Below the pieces are notes generated by a model. The model was given only the letters and a program-made list of their open reading frames with translations. It was not told the DNA's origin and ran no database searches. A stretch of 18,402 bases of DNA. It comes from CAYNLX01 sp964441535 (GTDB taxonomy: Bacteria; Bacillota_I; Bacilli_A; RF39; UBA660). The position numbers and the translations under genes are program-made. The stretch spans positions 1-18,402 of the forward strand of contig CAYTXQ010000014.1 of assembly GCA_964441535.1 (NCBI GenBank). The letters are read 5' to 3'. Each line of letters begins with the position of its first letter. The stretch's first letter is position 1. Positions 13,077 through 18,402 of this stretch are shown piece by piece.

Positions 13077-15263
13077 ATGGCTAAGAAAAAAAGTTCAAGA
13101 GAATCAGAATCTAAAACTTTTCAATATAGTGTAGAATTAAATGGATTATTATTAATCTTAATAGGGCTTATAGGTTTTGGTACTTTTGGTCCAGTGGGTA
13201 AAATAATTAAAAATTTTGCAATATTTTTAATGGGAACTTGGTATGCTGTAGTTTTACTGGCAGTTTTTGTTTTAGGACTTTATATGGTAAGTAAAAGAAA
13301 AATACCAAAATTTTTTTCAGCAAGATTAACAGGTTTTTATGTATTAATTTTAGCAATTCTAATATTTTCACATATGGAATATGTAAAAAGTGCAGGTTTA
13401 GTTGGAAAAGAAATATTTAAAACTACAATAGATAATTTTATGGCAGCTACTAGTGATTATGGTTCTAATATTGGTGGTGGCATTATAGGTGCTATATTTT
13501 CTGTGGCATTTACAAAATTATTTGATATTACAGGTACGAGAATAGTATTAATAGTAATGACTATTTTTGGTTTTGTAATGTTATTTGATATCTCCATAAT
13601 GGATTTTATAAACTTCTTTAAGAAAATATTAAAAATATTAGGTATTAAGCGTAAACTGAAGAAAGAACATAGTTATAATGAAGAAGATTACGATAATAAA
13701 GTAATTATATCCAGTGTAGAAGAATTAAAATCTACATATAAAGACACAGAAACAGATGTAGATTATGCTCCTAGTACATTTTCTAAATCTAGCATAAATA
13801 ATAATACAGATTATAGATTACCTCCATTAGATCTATTAGAAGATCCTAAAGGTAATGGTAAGATTAACTCTACTGAATTTACTAAAAGCAATAAAATGAT
13901 ATTAGAAAGAGTATTAAATGATTTTCAAGTACCGGGTAAAGTAGTTGAAATTCATGTAGGACCTGCTGTAACTCAATATGAAGTTAAAATTGATGCAGGT
14001 ACTAAAGTTAGTAGAATATCAAGTATAAAAGATGAAATTAAGTTAGCATTAGCCGTAAAAGAAGTTCGTATACAGGCTCCTATTCCAGGAAAAAGTACAA
14101 TAGGAGTGGAAGTTCCTAATCCTGTTATAAGTGAAGTGAAATTAAAAGAAGTACTTACTAGTGTTCCAAAGGCTATGGAAGGAAGTAAACTTTTAGTATC
14201 TTTAGGAAAAGATATTATGGGAAGAACTCAAATGGCAGATTTAACTAAAATGCCTCATTTATTGGTAGCAGGATCAACTGGTTCTGGTAAATCAGTATGT
14301 ATAAATAATTTTATAGTATCATTATTAATGCGTTATAAACCTGATGAACTAAAATTAATCCTAATAGATCCTAAAAAAGTAGAATTAAGTAATTATAACG
14401 GAGTGCCTCATTTATTATATCCAGTAGTAACTGATCCTAAAAAGGCTAGTTTTGCTTTAAAGAAAATAGTTGAAGAAATGGAAAATAGATATGAGAAGTT
14501 TAGTTCAGAACAATGTAAAAATATAACAGTTTATAATGATTATATAGAAAAACAATTAAAGAAGAATCCTGATAGTAAATTAAAAAAACTACCATATTAT
14601 GTTGTTATAATAGACGAATTAGCTGATCTTATGTTAATATCTCCTAAAGAAGTGGAAGAGTCAATTATGAGAATAACTCAAATGGCTAGAGCTGCTGGTA
14701 TTCATTTAATAGTAGCAACTCAAAGACCTTCTACAGAGGTAGTTACTGGTATAGTAAAAGCGAATATACCTTCCAGAATATCATTTGCAGTATCATCAAA
14801 TATAGATTCAAGAACAATACTTGATATGAGTGGAGCAGAAAAACTTCTAGGTAAAGGAGATATGTTATATTTACCTATGGGAGAAAATGCACCTATAAGA
14901 ATACAAGGTTCATTTATATCAGATGATGAAATACGAAAAGTAATAGAGTATACATGTAAAGAACAAATGGCTGATTATAGAGAAGGATTAAGTAACCTTG
15001 AAACTTCTAGAGAAATTAATAATGAATCATATGAGGAAAAAGAAGAATATGATGATCCTCTATATAATGAAATAGTTGAATTTACTATTAAAACAGGTAA
15101 AATAAGTGCATCATTACTACAGAGAAAATATAGATTAGGATATAATAGAGCAGCAAGAATAGTAGATTTGTTAGAAGAAAGAGGTATAGTAGGACCTTCT
15201 AATGGATCTAAACCAAGAGAAGTACTAGTTAAATTAAAAGAAAATAATAGAGATGAGGATTAA
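13077..15263 (+). CDS. ftsK: DNA translocase FtsK/SpoIIIE
   Basis: This is a hexameric ATP-driven pump that moves chromosomal DNA through the closing septum. The 728-residue protein has four to five membrane helices within about residues 21-173, an acidic linker, and a RecA-like motor: Walker A GSTGSGKS (399-406), Walker B VVIIDELADLM with Asp513-Glu514, and the QMARAAGIHLIVATQRPSTEV segment. A C-terminal winged-helix gamma domain follows (SLLQRKYRLGYNRAARIVDL), which reads chromosome polarity. The length suits the SpoIIIE/SftA size class rather than the long FtsK of Escherichia coli. FtsK and SpoIIIE roles cannot be separated from sequence alone; with spoVS nearby a sporulation role is possible. 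The Shine-Dalgarno GGTGA is 8 bases before ATG. It stands in its own transcription unit, ended by the hairpin at 15249. Confidence 0.96.
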   Translation: MAKKKSSRESESKTFQYSVELNGLLLILIGLIGFGTFGPVGKIIKNFAIFLMGTWYAVVLLAVFVLGLYMVSKRKIPKFFSARLTGFYVLILAILIFSHMEYVKSAGLVGKEIFKTTIDNFMAATSDYGSNIGGGIIGAIFSVAFTKLFDITGTRIVLIVMTIFGFVMLFDISIMDFINFFKKILKILGIKRKLKKEHSYNEEDYDNKVIISSVEELKSTYKDTETDVDYAPSTFSKSSINNNTDYRLPPLDLLEDPKGNGKINSTEFTKSNKMILERVLNDFQVPGKVVEIHVGPAVTQYEVKIDAGTKVSRISSIKDEIKLALAVKEVRIQAPIPGKSTIGVEVPNPVISEVKLKEVLTSVPKAMEGSKLLVSLGKDIMGRTQMADLTKMPHLLVAGSTGSGKSVCINNFIVSLLMRYKPDELKLILIDPKKVELSNYNGVPHLLYPVVTDPKKASFALKKIVEEMENRYEKFSSEQCKNITVYNDYIEKQLKKNPDSKLKKLPYYVVIIDELADLMLISPKEVEESIMRITQMARAAGIHLIVATQRPSTEVVTGIVKANIPSRISFAVSSNIDSRTILDMSGAEKLLGKGDMLYLPMGENAPIRIQGSFISDDEIRKVIEYTCKEQMADYREGLSNLETSREINNESYEEKEEYDDPLYNEIVEFTIKTGKISASLLQRKYRLGYNRAARIVDLLEERGIVGPSNGSKPREVLVKLKENNRDED

Positions 15264-15277
15264 ACCTTATCTTTTTT
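15249..15277 (+). terminator. Intrinsic terminator of ftsK
   Basis: GATGAGG (15252-15258) pairs with CCTTATC (15265-15271), with one G-U pair, around ATTAAA, and is followed by six T. Additional A-T and G-U pairs extend the base. It overlaps the stop codon. Confidence 0.7.
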
Positions 15278-15279
15278 GT

Positions 15280-15308
15280 TTGCATAAATAGTAAAAATAT
15301 GTTAAAGT
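15280..15308 (+). promoter_or_regulatory. Promoter of the gene at 15341
   Basis: TTGCAT (15280-15285), a 17-base spacer and TAAAGT (15303-15308), preceded by TG at 15300-15301. It starts 2 bases after the ftsK terminator T run. Confidence 0.5.
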
Positions 15309-15340
15309 ATATTGAAAATTTTTAATTAAGGAGAAGTTTT

Positions 15341-15769
15341 ATGGAAAATATACAAGTGTCTCACTTAGGAATAATTAAAATGAACATTATAGCCATAGAA
15401 GGCATGTTAATGCACGATGAGCCTAACTTAGAAATAATAAAAGATTGTGCTCAGGAGATATTATCAGCTTGTGCAGTTCAAGAAGATAAAAATATTGAAG
15501 AAAAAGAAATAAATTATAAGAAAAGTTTAATGCACAATCAAAAACTATATAAAAGATTAGCAGAATCTAAAAAGAAACAAATAATTGATACAATTAATCT
15601 TTTAATAGATTTACTTAAAAGATTATTATCTATAAAAACAATAAATTACGGTTATATAATTGAAATTGCTAAAAAGATAAATTATATTTGTATTAATAAT
15701 ATTAATTGTAATTTATTATTAGTTAATAATGAAATAGAAGAATTAAAATTGACTATGAATTTGAAATAA
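15341..15769 (+). CDS. Unrecognised helical protein
   Basis: This encodes a 142-residue protein I cannot assign. It is predicted to be mostly helical, with an N-terminal segment (IIAIEGMLMHDEPNLEIIKD), a Lys/Glu-rich middle and a leucine/isoleucine-rich second half (TINLLIDLLKRLLSIK). There are five cysteines (two in the SACAVQ and DCAQ segments) but no CxxC pair. No signal peptide or clear membrane helix is seen. A good Shine-Dalgarno (AAGGAGA) precedes the ATG. It lies alone between the ftsK and engB units, with its own promoter and terminator, so expression is independent of both. Function unknown. Confidence 0.75.
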   Translation: MENIQVSHLGIIKMNIIAIEGMLMHDEPNLEIIKDCAQEILSACAVQEDKNIEEKEINYKKSLMHNQKLYKRLAESKKKQIIDTINLLIDLLKRLLSIKTINYGYIIEIAKKINYICINNINCNLLLVNNEIEELKLTMNLK

Positions 15770-15791
15770 TTTATAGTCATTTGCATTTTTA
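15751..15791 (+). terminator. Probable terminator after the gene at 15341
   Basis: GACTATGAAT (15751-15760) pairs with ATTTATAGTC (15769-15778), with one G-U pair, around an 8-base loop. The tract that follows, ATTTGCATTTTT, is T-rich but interrupted and contains the -35 box of engB. Confidence 0.6.
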
Positions 15792-15809
15792 CTAAAAATT
15801 TAATATAAT
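15781..15809 (+). promoter_or_regulatory. Promoter of engB
   Basis: TTGCAT (15781-15786), a 17-base spacer and a perfect TATAAT (15804-15809). The -35 lies in the T-rich tail of the preceding terminator. The leader is about 17 bases. Confidence 0.65.
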
Positions 15810-15832
15810 ACAATGTATAGGTGGTTAAATTT

Positions 15833-16417
15833 ATGAAAATTGATTCGACAGAATTGACTCATCAAGCAGTAAGAAAAAGTCAGTATCCGGAAGAAATACA
15901 TCCAGAGTTTTTATTAGTAGGTAGAAGTAATGTTGGTAAGAGTAGTTTTATAAATACTATTATTAATAGAAAGAATTACGCTAGGACTAGTGCTAAACCT
16001 GGTAAAACTCAAACTTTAAATTTCTATTTAGTAAATAATTGTTTTTATTTAGTAGATGTACCAGGTTATGGATATGCTCATGTTAATAAATTATTACAAC
16101 AAAAATTTGGTTTAATGATTGAAGAATATATAGTATGTAGAAAAATATTAAAAAGAGTATTTATGATAATTGATAGTAGAATTAAACCAACTGAAGATGA
16201 TTTATTAATGTATAATTTCTTAAAATATTATAAATTACCTGTTACAATAATAGCAACCAAGTATGATAAGATTAAAAGTAATCAAAAATCTAAACAGGAA
16301 AAAATAATAAAAGATAATTTAAAAATAGAAGATGGAGATAATATAGTATTCTTTTCCTCAGTAAATAAAAAGGGAAGAGATGAGGTTTACAATATTATTT
16401 TAGAAAATGTAATGTAA
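15833..16417 (+). CDS. engB: Ribosome biogenesis GTPase EngB (YsxC/YihA)
   Basis: EngB is an essential small GTPase needed for late assembly of the 50S ribosomal subunit. The 194-residue product has all G motifs: G1 GRSNVGKSS (30-38), a G2 region KPGKTQTLNFY, G3 DVPGYGYA, G4 TKYDK and G5 FSSVNKKG. The length and the typical VPGYGYA sequence separate it from Era and Der. An in-frame GTG at 15821 overlaps the Shine-Dalgarno AGGTGG (15819-15824), so ATG 15833 is used. It is transcribed alone from its own promoter and ends in a strong hairpin, although it lies near der, the other ribosome GTPase here. Confidence 0.97.
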   Translation: MKIDSTELTHQAVRKSQYPEEIHPEFLLVGRSNVGKSSFINTIINRKNYARTSAKPGKTQTLNFYLVNNCFYLVDVPGYGYAHVNKLLQQKFGLMIEEYIVCRKILKRVFMIIDSRIKPTEDDLLMYNFLKYYKLPVTIIATKYDKIKSNQKSKQEKIIKDNLKIEDGDNIVFFSSVNKKGRDEVYNIILENVM

Positions 16418-16440
16418 GAAAGCAATTATTTGCTTTTTTT
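16417..16440 (+). terminator. Intrinsic terminator of engB
   Basis: AAAGCAA (16419-16425) pairs perfectly with TTGCTTT (16430-16436) across TTAT, extended outward by a G-U and an A-T pair. A T run follows. The 3' arm contains the TTGCTT -35 of the next gene. Confidence 0.8.
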
Positions 16441-16458
16441 ATTTTGTTATACTATACT
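16430..16458 (+). promoter_or_regulatory. Promoter of the prepilin-like gene, overlapping a terminator
   Basis: TTGCTT (16430-16435) lies in the 3' arm of the engB terminator. A 17-base spacer leads to TATACT (16453-16458). The predicted leader is about 11 bases. Confidence 0.5.
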
Positions 16459-16475
16459 TAAAATAGGTGAATAGT

Positions 16476-16847
16476 ATGAAAAATAGAAAAGGATTTACAC
16501 TAATTGAAATTCTTGCAGTAATAGCAATATTAAGTATATTAATTTCAGCAGCATCAATATCTGTAATAGAAATAAGAAAAAAAATGAATAACAGATTATA
16601 TAATACAAAGATATCCTTAATAGAAAGTGCAGCTATTTTATGGGGAGAAGATAATGAATATGAATTATCTTTAGAAGAAAATGAATGTGAAAATATTTTA
16701 GTAGATGATCTAGTTACAGAAGGATATTTAAAATATGATAAAGATAATAAAGTAATTAACCCTAAAGATGATAGTAGTATGAATAATGGTATTATAACAG
16801 TATGTTTATTGGAAAATAACACAATAGAGGCAAATTTTTTAGAATAA
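16476..16847 (+). CDS. Type IV prepilin-like protein (pseudopilin)
   Basis: This encodes a 123-residue protein with a textbook prepilin leader: six positively charged residues MKNRKG, then FTLIEILAVIAILSILIS. Prepilin peptidase would cut after Gly6 and methylate Phe, with Glu5 of the mature protein in place. The hydrophobic helix is followed by IRKKMNNRLYNTK and a small globular domain with two cysteines (71 and 110) that could form a disulfide. The size resembles ComGC/GspG-like pseudopilins, but no ComG, PilB/C/D or other pilus genes are present in the window, so its machine is elsewhere. The Shine-Dalgarno AGGTGA (16465-16470) gives ATG 16476; a GTG at 16467 is part of that site. It is a single-gene unit. 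Confidence 0.85.
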   Translation: MKNRKGFTLIEILAVIAILSILISAASISVIEIRKKMNNRLYNTKISLIESAAILWGEDNEYELSLEENECENILVDDLVTEGYLKYDKDNKVINPKDDSSMNNGIITVCLLENNTIEANFLE

Positions 16848-16862
16848 AATTTGCTTTATTTT
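16830..16862 (+). terminator. Intrinsic terminator of the prepilin-like gene
   Basis: GCAAATTTT (16830-16838) pairs perfectly with AAAATTTGC (16846-16854) around a 7-base loop containing the start of the TAA stop. TTTATTTT follows. The 3' arm supplies the first bases of the der -35. Confidence 0.8.
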
Positions 16863-16879
16863 AAAAGAAGTGTTAAACT
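16851..16879 (+). promoter_or_regulatory. Promoter of der, overlapping a terminator
   Basis: TTGCTT (16851-16856), a 17-base spacer and TAAACT (16874-16879), preceded by TG at 16871-16872. The -35 shares bases 16851-16854 with the upstream terminator stem. Confidence 0.5.
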
Positions 16880-16906
16880 ATATTAACCAAAAAAGGAAGA
16901 TTAATT

Positions 16907-18217
16907 ATGAAATATACAGTATGTCTAATAGGAAGACCTAATGTAGGAAAAAGCACAATATTTAATAGATTAATAGGTGAAAAAAAGGCTATTATAGATG
17001 ATTCACCTGGTATTACTAGAGATCGTATATATGGTAATTGCACTCACAATAACCATTCTTTTTTACTTGTAGATACTGGGGGAATTGAATTAGGTAATAA
17101 TGATTTTAATGAAAGTATAAAAGCCCAAGCTATGTTAGCTATAGATGAATCTGATGTAATAGTTTACATTGTGGATGGTAGAGAAGAATTAACTAGTAAT
17201 GATTATTTAATAAAAGATATTCTATTAAAATCAAATAAAAAAATAATAGTTGCTGTAAATAAATTAGATAATCCTAAATTAGAAGAAAATAAATATGCAT
17301 ATTATGAACTTGGTTTTGAAACAGTTATTCCAATAAGTGCCTCTCATAATATAGGAATACAAACTCTATTAGATGAAATAGTAAAAGATTTTAATGAAAC
17401 AAAGGAACCTGAAGAAGAAGTATTAAAATTTTGTATTATAGGAAGACCTAATGTTGGAAAATCCAGTTTAATAAATTCTTTATTAGATGAAGAAAGAGTA
17501 ATAGTAAGTGATATTGCAGGTACTACAAGAGATGCTATTGATACAAGATTTACTTATGAGAAGAATGATTATGTAGTTATTGATACAGCTGGAATGAGAA
17601 AAAAAGGTCGTATTTATGAAAATATTGAAAAGTATAGTTTATTAAGAAGTTTAAAAGCTATAGACAGAAGTGATGTATGCGTTATTGTAATTAGTGCTGA
17701 AGAAGGTATTATAGAGCATGATAAACACATAGTTTCGTATGCTACTGAAGCAGGTAAAGCTATAGTATTAGCTGTAAACAAATGGGATTTAATAGAAAAT
17801 CCAAATATGGATATAAAAAAATGGAAAAAAGACATAGAAAATAATTTTCAATTTATACCATATGCTAAAGTAGTATTCTTATCAGCTAAAACTAAAAAAA
17901 GGATGCATACTTTAATGCCAGAAATAATTACATCTTATGAAAATAGCAGAAAAGAAATAAGTACATCATTATTAAATGAAATAATATCAAATGCTACTAG
18001 TATTCATGAGGCTCCTTCATATAAAGGAAAACGATTAAAAATATATTTTATAAATCAAAGTGGAACATGTCCTCCTAAATTTACTTTATCAGTAAATAAT
18101 AAGGGACTTGTACATTTCAGTTATAGGAGATATCTAGAAAATCAATTAAGAGAACATATTGATTTAACAGGTACTCCTATAATATTACAATTTAAAAATA
18201 AAAATGACGAAGATTAA
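16907..18217 (+). CDS. der: Ribosome biogenesis GTPase Der (EngA)
   Basis: Der is an essential 50S-assembly GTPase with two tandem GTPase domains and a KH-like C-terminal domain. The 436-residue product has first G1 GRPNVGKST (9-17), DTGGIE and NKLD, then second G1 GRPNVGKSS (179-187), DTAGMRKKG and NKWD. The C-terminus has the typical PPKFTLSVNNKG and YRRYLENQLRE segments. The length is usual for the family. The Shine-Dalgarno AAGGAAG precedes the ATG. It is transcribed alone from its own TTGC-type promoter and ends in a hairpin with seven T. Confidence 0.98.
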   Translation: MKYTVCLIGRPNVGKSTIFNRLIGEKKAIIDDSPGITRDRIYGNCTHNNHSFLLVDTGGIELGNNDFNESIKAQAMLAIDESDVIVYIVDGREELTSNDYLIKDILLKSNKKIIVAVNKLDNPKLEENKYAYYELGFETVIPISASHNIGIQTLLDEIVKDFNETKEPEEEVLKFCIIGRPNVGKSSLINSLLDEERVIVSDIAGTTRDAIDTRFTYEKNDYVVIDTAGMRKKGRIYENIEKYSLLRSLKAIDRSDVCVIVISAEEGIIEHDKHIVSYATEAGKAIVLAVNKWDLIENPNMDIKKWKKDIENNFQFIPYAKVVFLSAKTKKRMHTLMPEIITSYENSRKEISTSLLNEIISNATSIHEAPSYKGKRLKIYFINQSGTCPPKFTLSVNNKGLVHFSYRRYLENQLREHIDLTGTPIILQFKNKNDED

Positions 18218-18240
18218 CTAATTAAATTCGTTATTTTTTT
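18203..18240 (+). terminator. Intrinsic terminator of der
   Basis: AATGACGAA (18203-18211) pairs with TTCGTTATT (18227-18235), with one G-U pair, and is followed by a T run to 18240. The stop codon lies in the loop. Confidence 0.75.
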
Positions 18241-18252
18241 ATTATGAATAGA

Positions 18253-18281
18253 TTGACTTATGTATATTTAAATGTTAATAT
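18253..18281 (+). promoter_or_regulatory. Promoter of the gene entering at the right edge
   Basis: TTGACT (18253-18258), a 17-base spacer and TAATAT (18276-18281), with TG at 18273-18274. This is the closest match to a classical TTGACA -35 in the window. A leader of about 56 bases follows. Confidence 0.55.
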
Positions 18282-18343
18282 TTAGATATATAAAATAGGA
18301 TAGATAAGTTATTTTTATATTTAAAAATAGAAGGAGAAAAAAT

Positions 18344-18402
18344 ATGAAAAAATTAAAGAATAATCTAATTAAATTAAGCAAATTTAGCAAAAAAGTTTTA
18401 GT
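18344..18402 (+). CDS. N-terminal fragment of an unidentified gene
   Basis: The ATG at 18344 follows a strong AGAAGGAGA ribosome site and a plausible promoter. The frame stays open to the right edge and gives about 19 residues, starting MKKLKNNLIKLSKFSKKVL, strongly basic. This is too short to identify. It could be the start of a cytoplasmic basic protein or a long n-region ahead of a membrane segment. Confidence 0.6.
   Translation, partial: MKKLKNNLIKLSKFSKKVL

Noticed and set aside
15341..15769. CsoR/FrmR-type metal-sensing repressor
   Set aside because: Only a short IEGML-like similarity is seen; the Cys-His-Cys ligand pattern and the overall CsoR helical pattern are missing, so I left it unassigned.
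16439..16822. Minus-strand open frame opposite the prepilin-like gene
   Set aside because: The forward frame has a diagnostic prepilin leader and a ribosome site; the reverse product is only the hydrophobic complement.
17614..17835. Minus-strand open frame inside der
   Set aside because: Entirely within the second GTPase domain of Der, no start signals.
1..18402. Alternative genetic code with TGA as tryptophan (Mollicutes-like)
   Set aside because: Tryptophans are TGG wherever I checked, conserved genes run without internal TGA, and scpA and the small XRE gene end at TGA with sensible C-termini.

Overview
The window is a very A+T-rich stretch (clearly under 30% G+C by eye) of a low-GC Gram-positive chromosome. 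The gene content fits Bacillota: ScpA/ScpB condensin subunits, an RNase J-family protein, SpoVS, an FtsK/SpoIIIE translocase, SufB and the GTPases EngB and Der. The extreme A+T bias, compact spacing and mixture of a SpoVS gene with reduced or degenerate paralogues would suit an uncultured gut lineage of Bacilli (Erysipelotrichia/RF39-like). That placement is inference. The standard genetic code is used: tryptophans are TGG wherever I checked, and TGA serves as a stop, though rarely (2 of about 23 genes).

Layout. 1-1396: the tail of an unknown gene, then scpA-scpB. 1436-1580: a self-contained tRNA-Leu(CAA) with promoter and terminator. 1623-2670: a two-gene cassette of unrecognised proteins behind tandem promoters. 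2696-5224: a tight four-gene operon (alpha/beta hydrolase, HdeD-like membrane protein, zinc-ribbon membrane protein, RlmI/RlmK-like methyltransferase). 5271-5531: spoVS, which shares a bidirectional terminator with a convergent gene for a membrane-tailed methyltransferase. 6609-7963: a stand-alone sufB. 8039-9342: a short, tail-less ssb followed by a DUF1016/YhcG-type PD-(D/E)XK nuclease. 9349-10016: two divergent XRE regulators around a compound palindrome. 10052-10822: a membrane-anchored protein that looks like a degenerate NodB-type deacetylase. 10912-12546: an RNase J homologue with substituted metal ligands. 12594-13019: a helical protein with an internal repeat. 13077-15263: ftsK/spoIIIE. 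15341-15769: an unrecognised gene. Then engB, a lone prepilin-like gene, der, and the start of another gene.

How it works together. Much of the window is housekeeping: chromosome segregation (ScpAB, FtsK), ribosome biogenesis GTPases (EngB, Der), RNA modification and Fe-S assembly. From about 12.5 kb onward almost every gene is monocistronic, with its own terminator directly followed by, or overlapping, the next promoter. Those promoters repeatedly have a TTGC(A/T)(A/T) -35 box and a 17-bp spacer, and the predicted 5' leaders are very short.

The least ordinary parts are: the RNase J paralogue without a complete catalytic site and the pseudo-deacetylase next to it; a hairpin after that RNase J gene that is both a terminator-like structure and the holder of the next gene's Shine-Dalgarno; the divergent XRE pair beside a DUF1016 nuclease; and the two uncharacterised genes behind the tRNA. 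I see no CRISPR array, rRNA, insertion sequence or attachment-site duplication.
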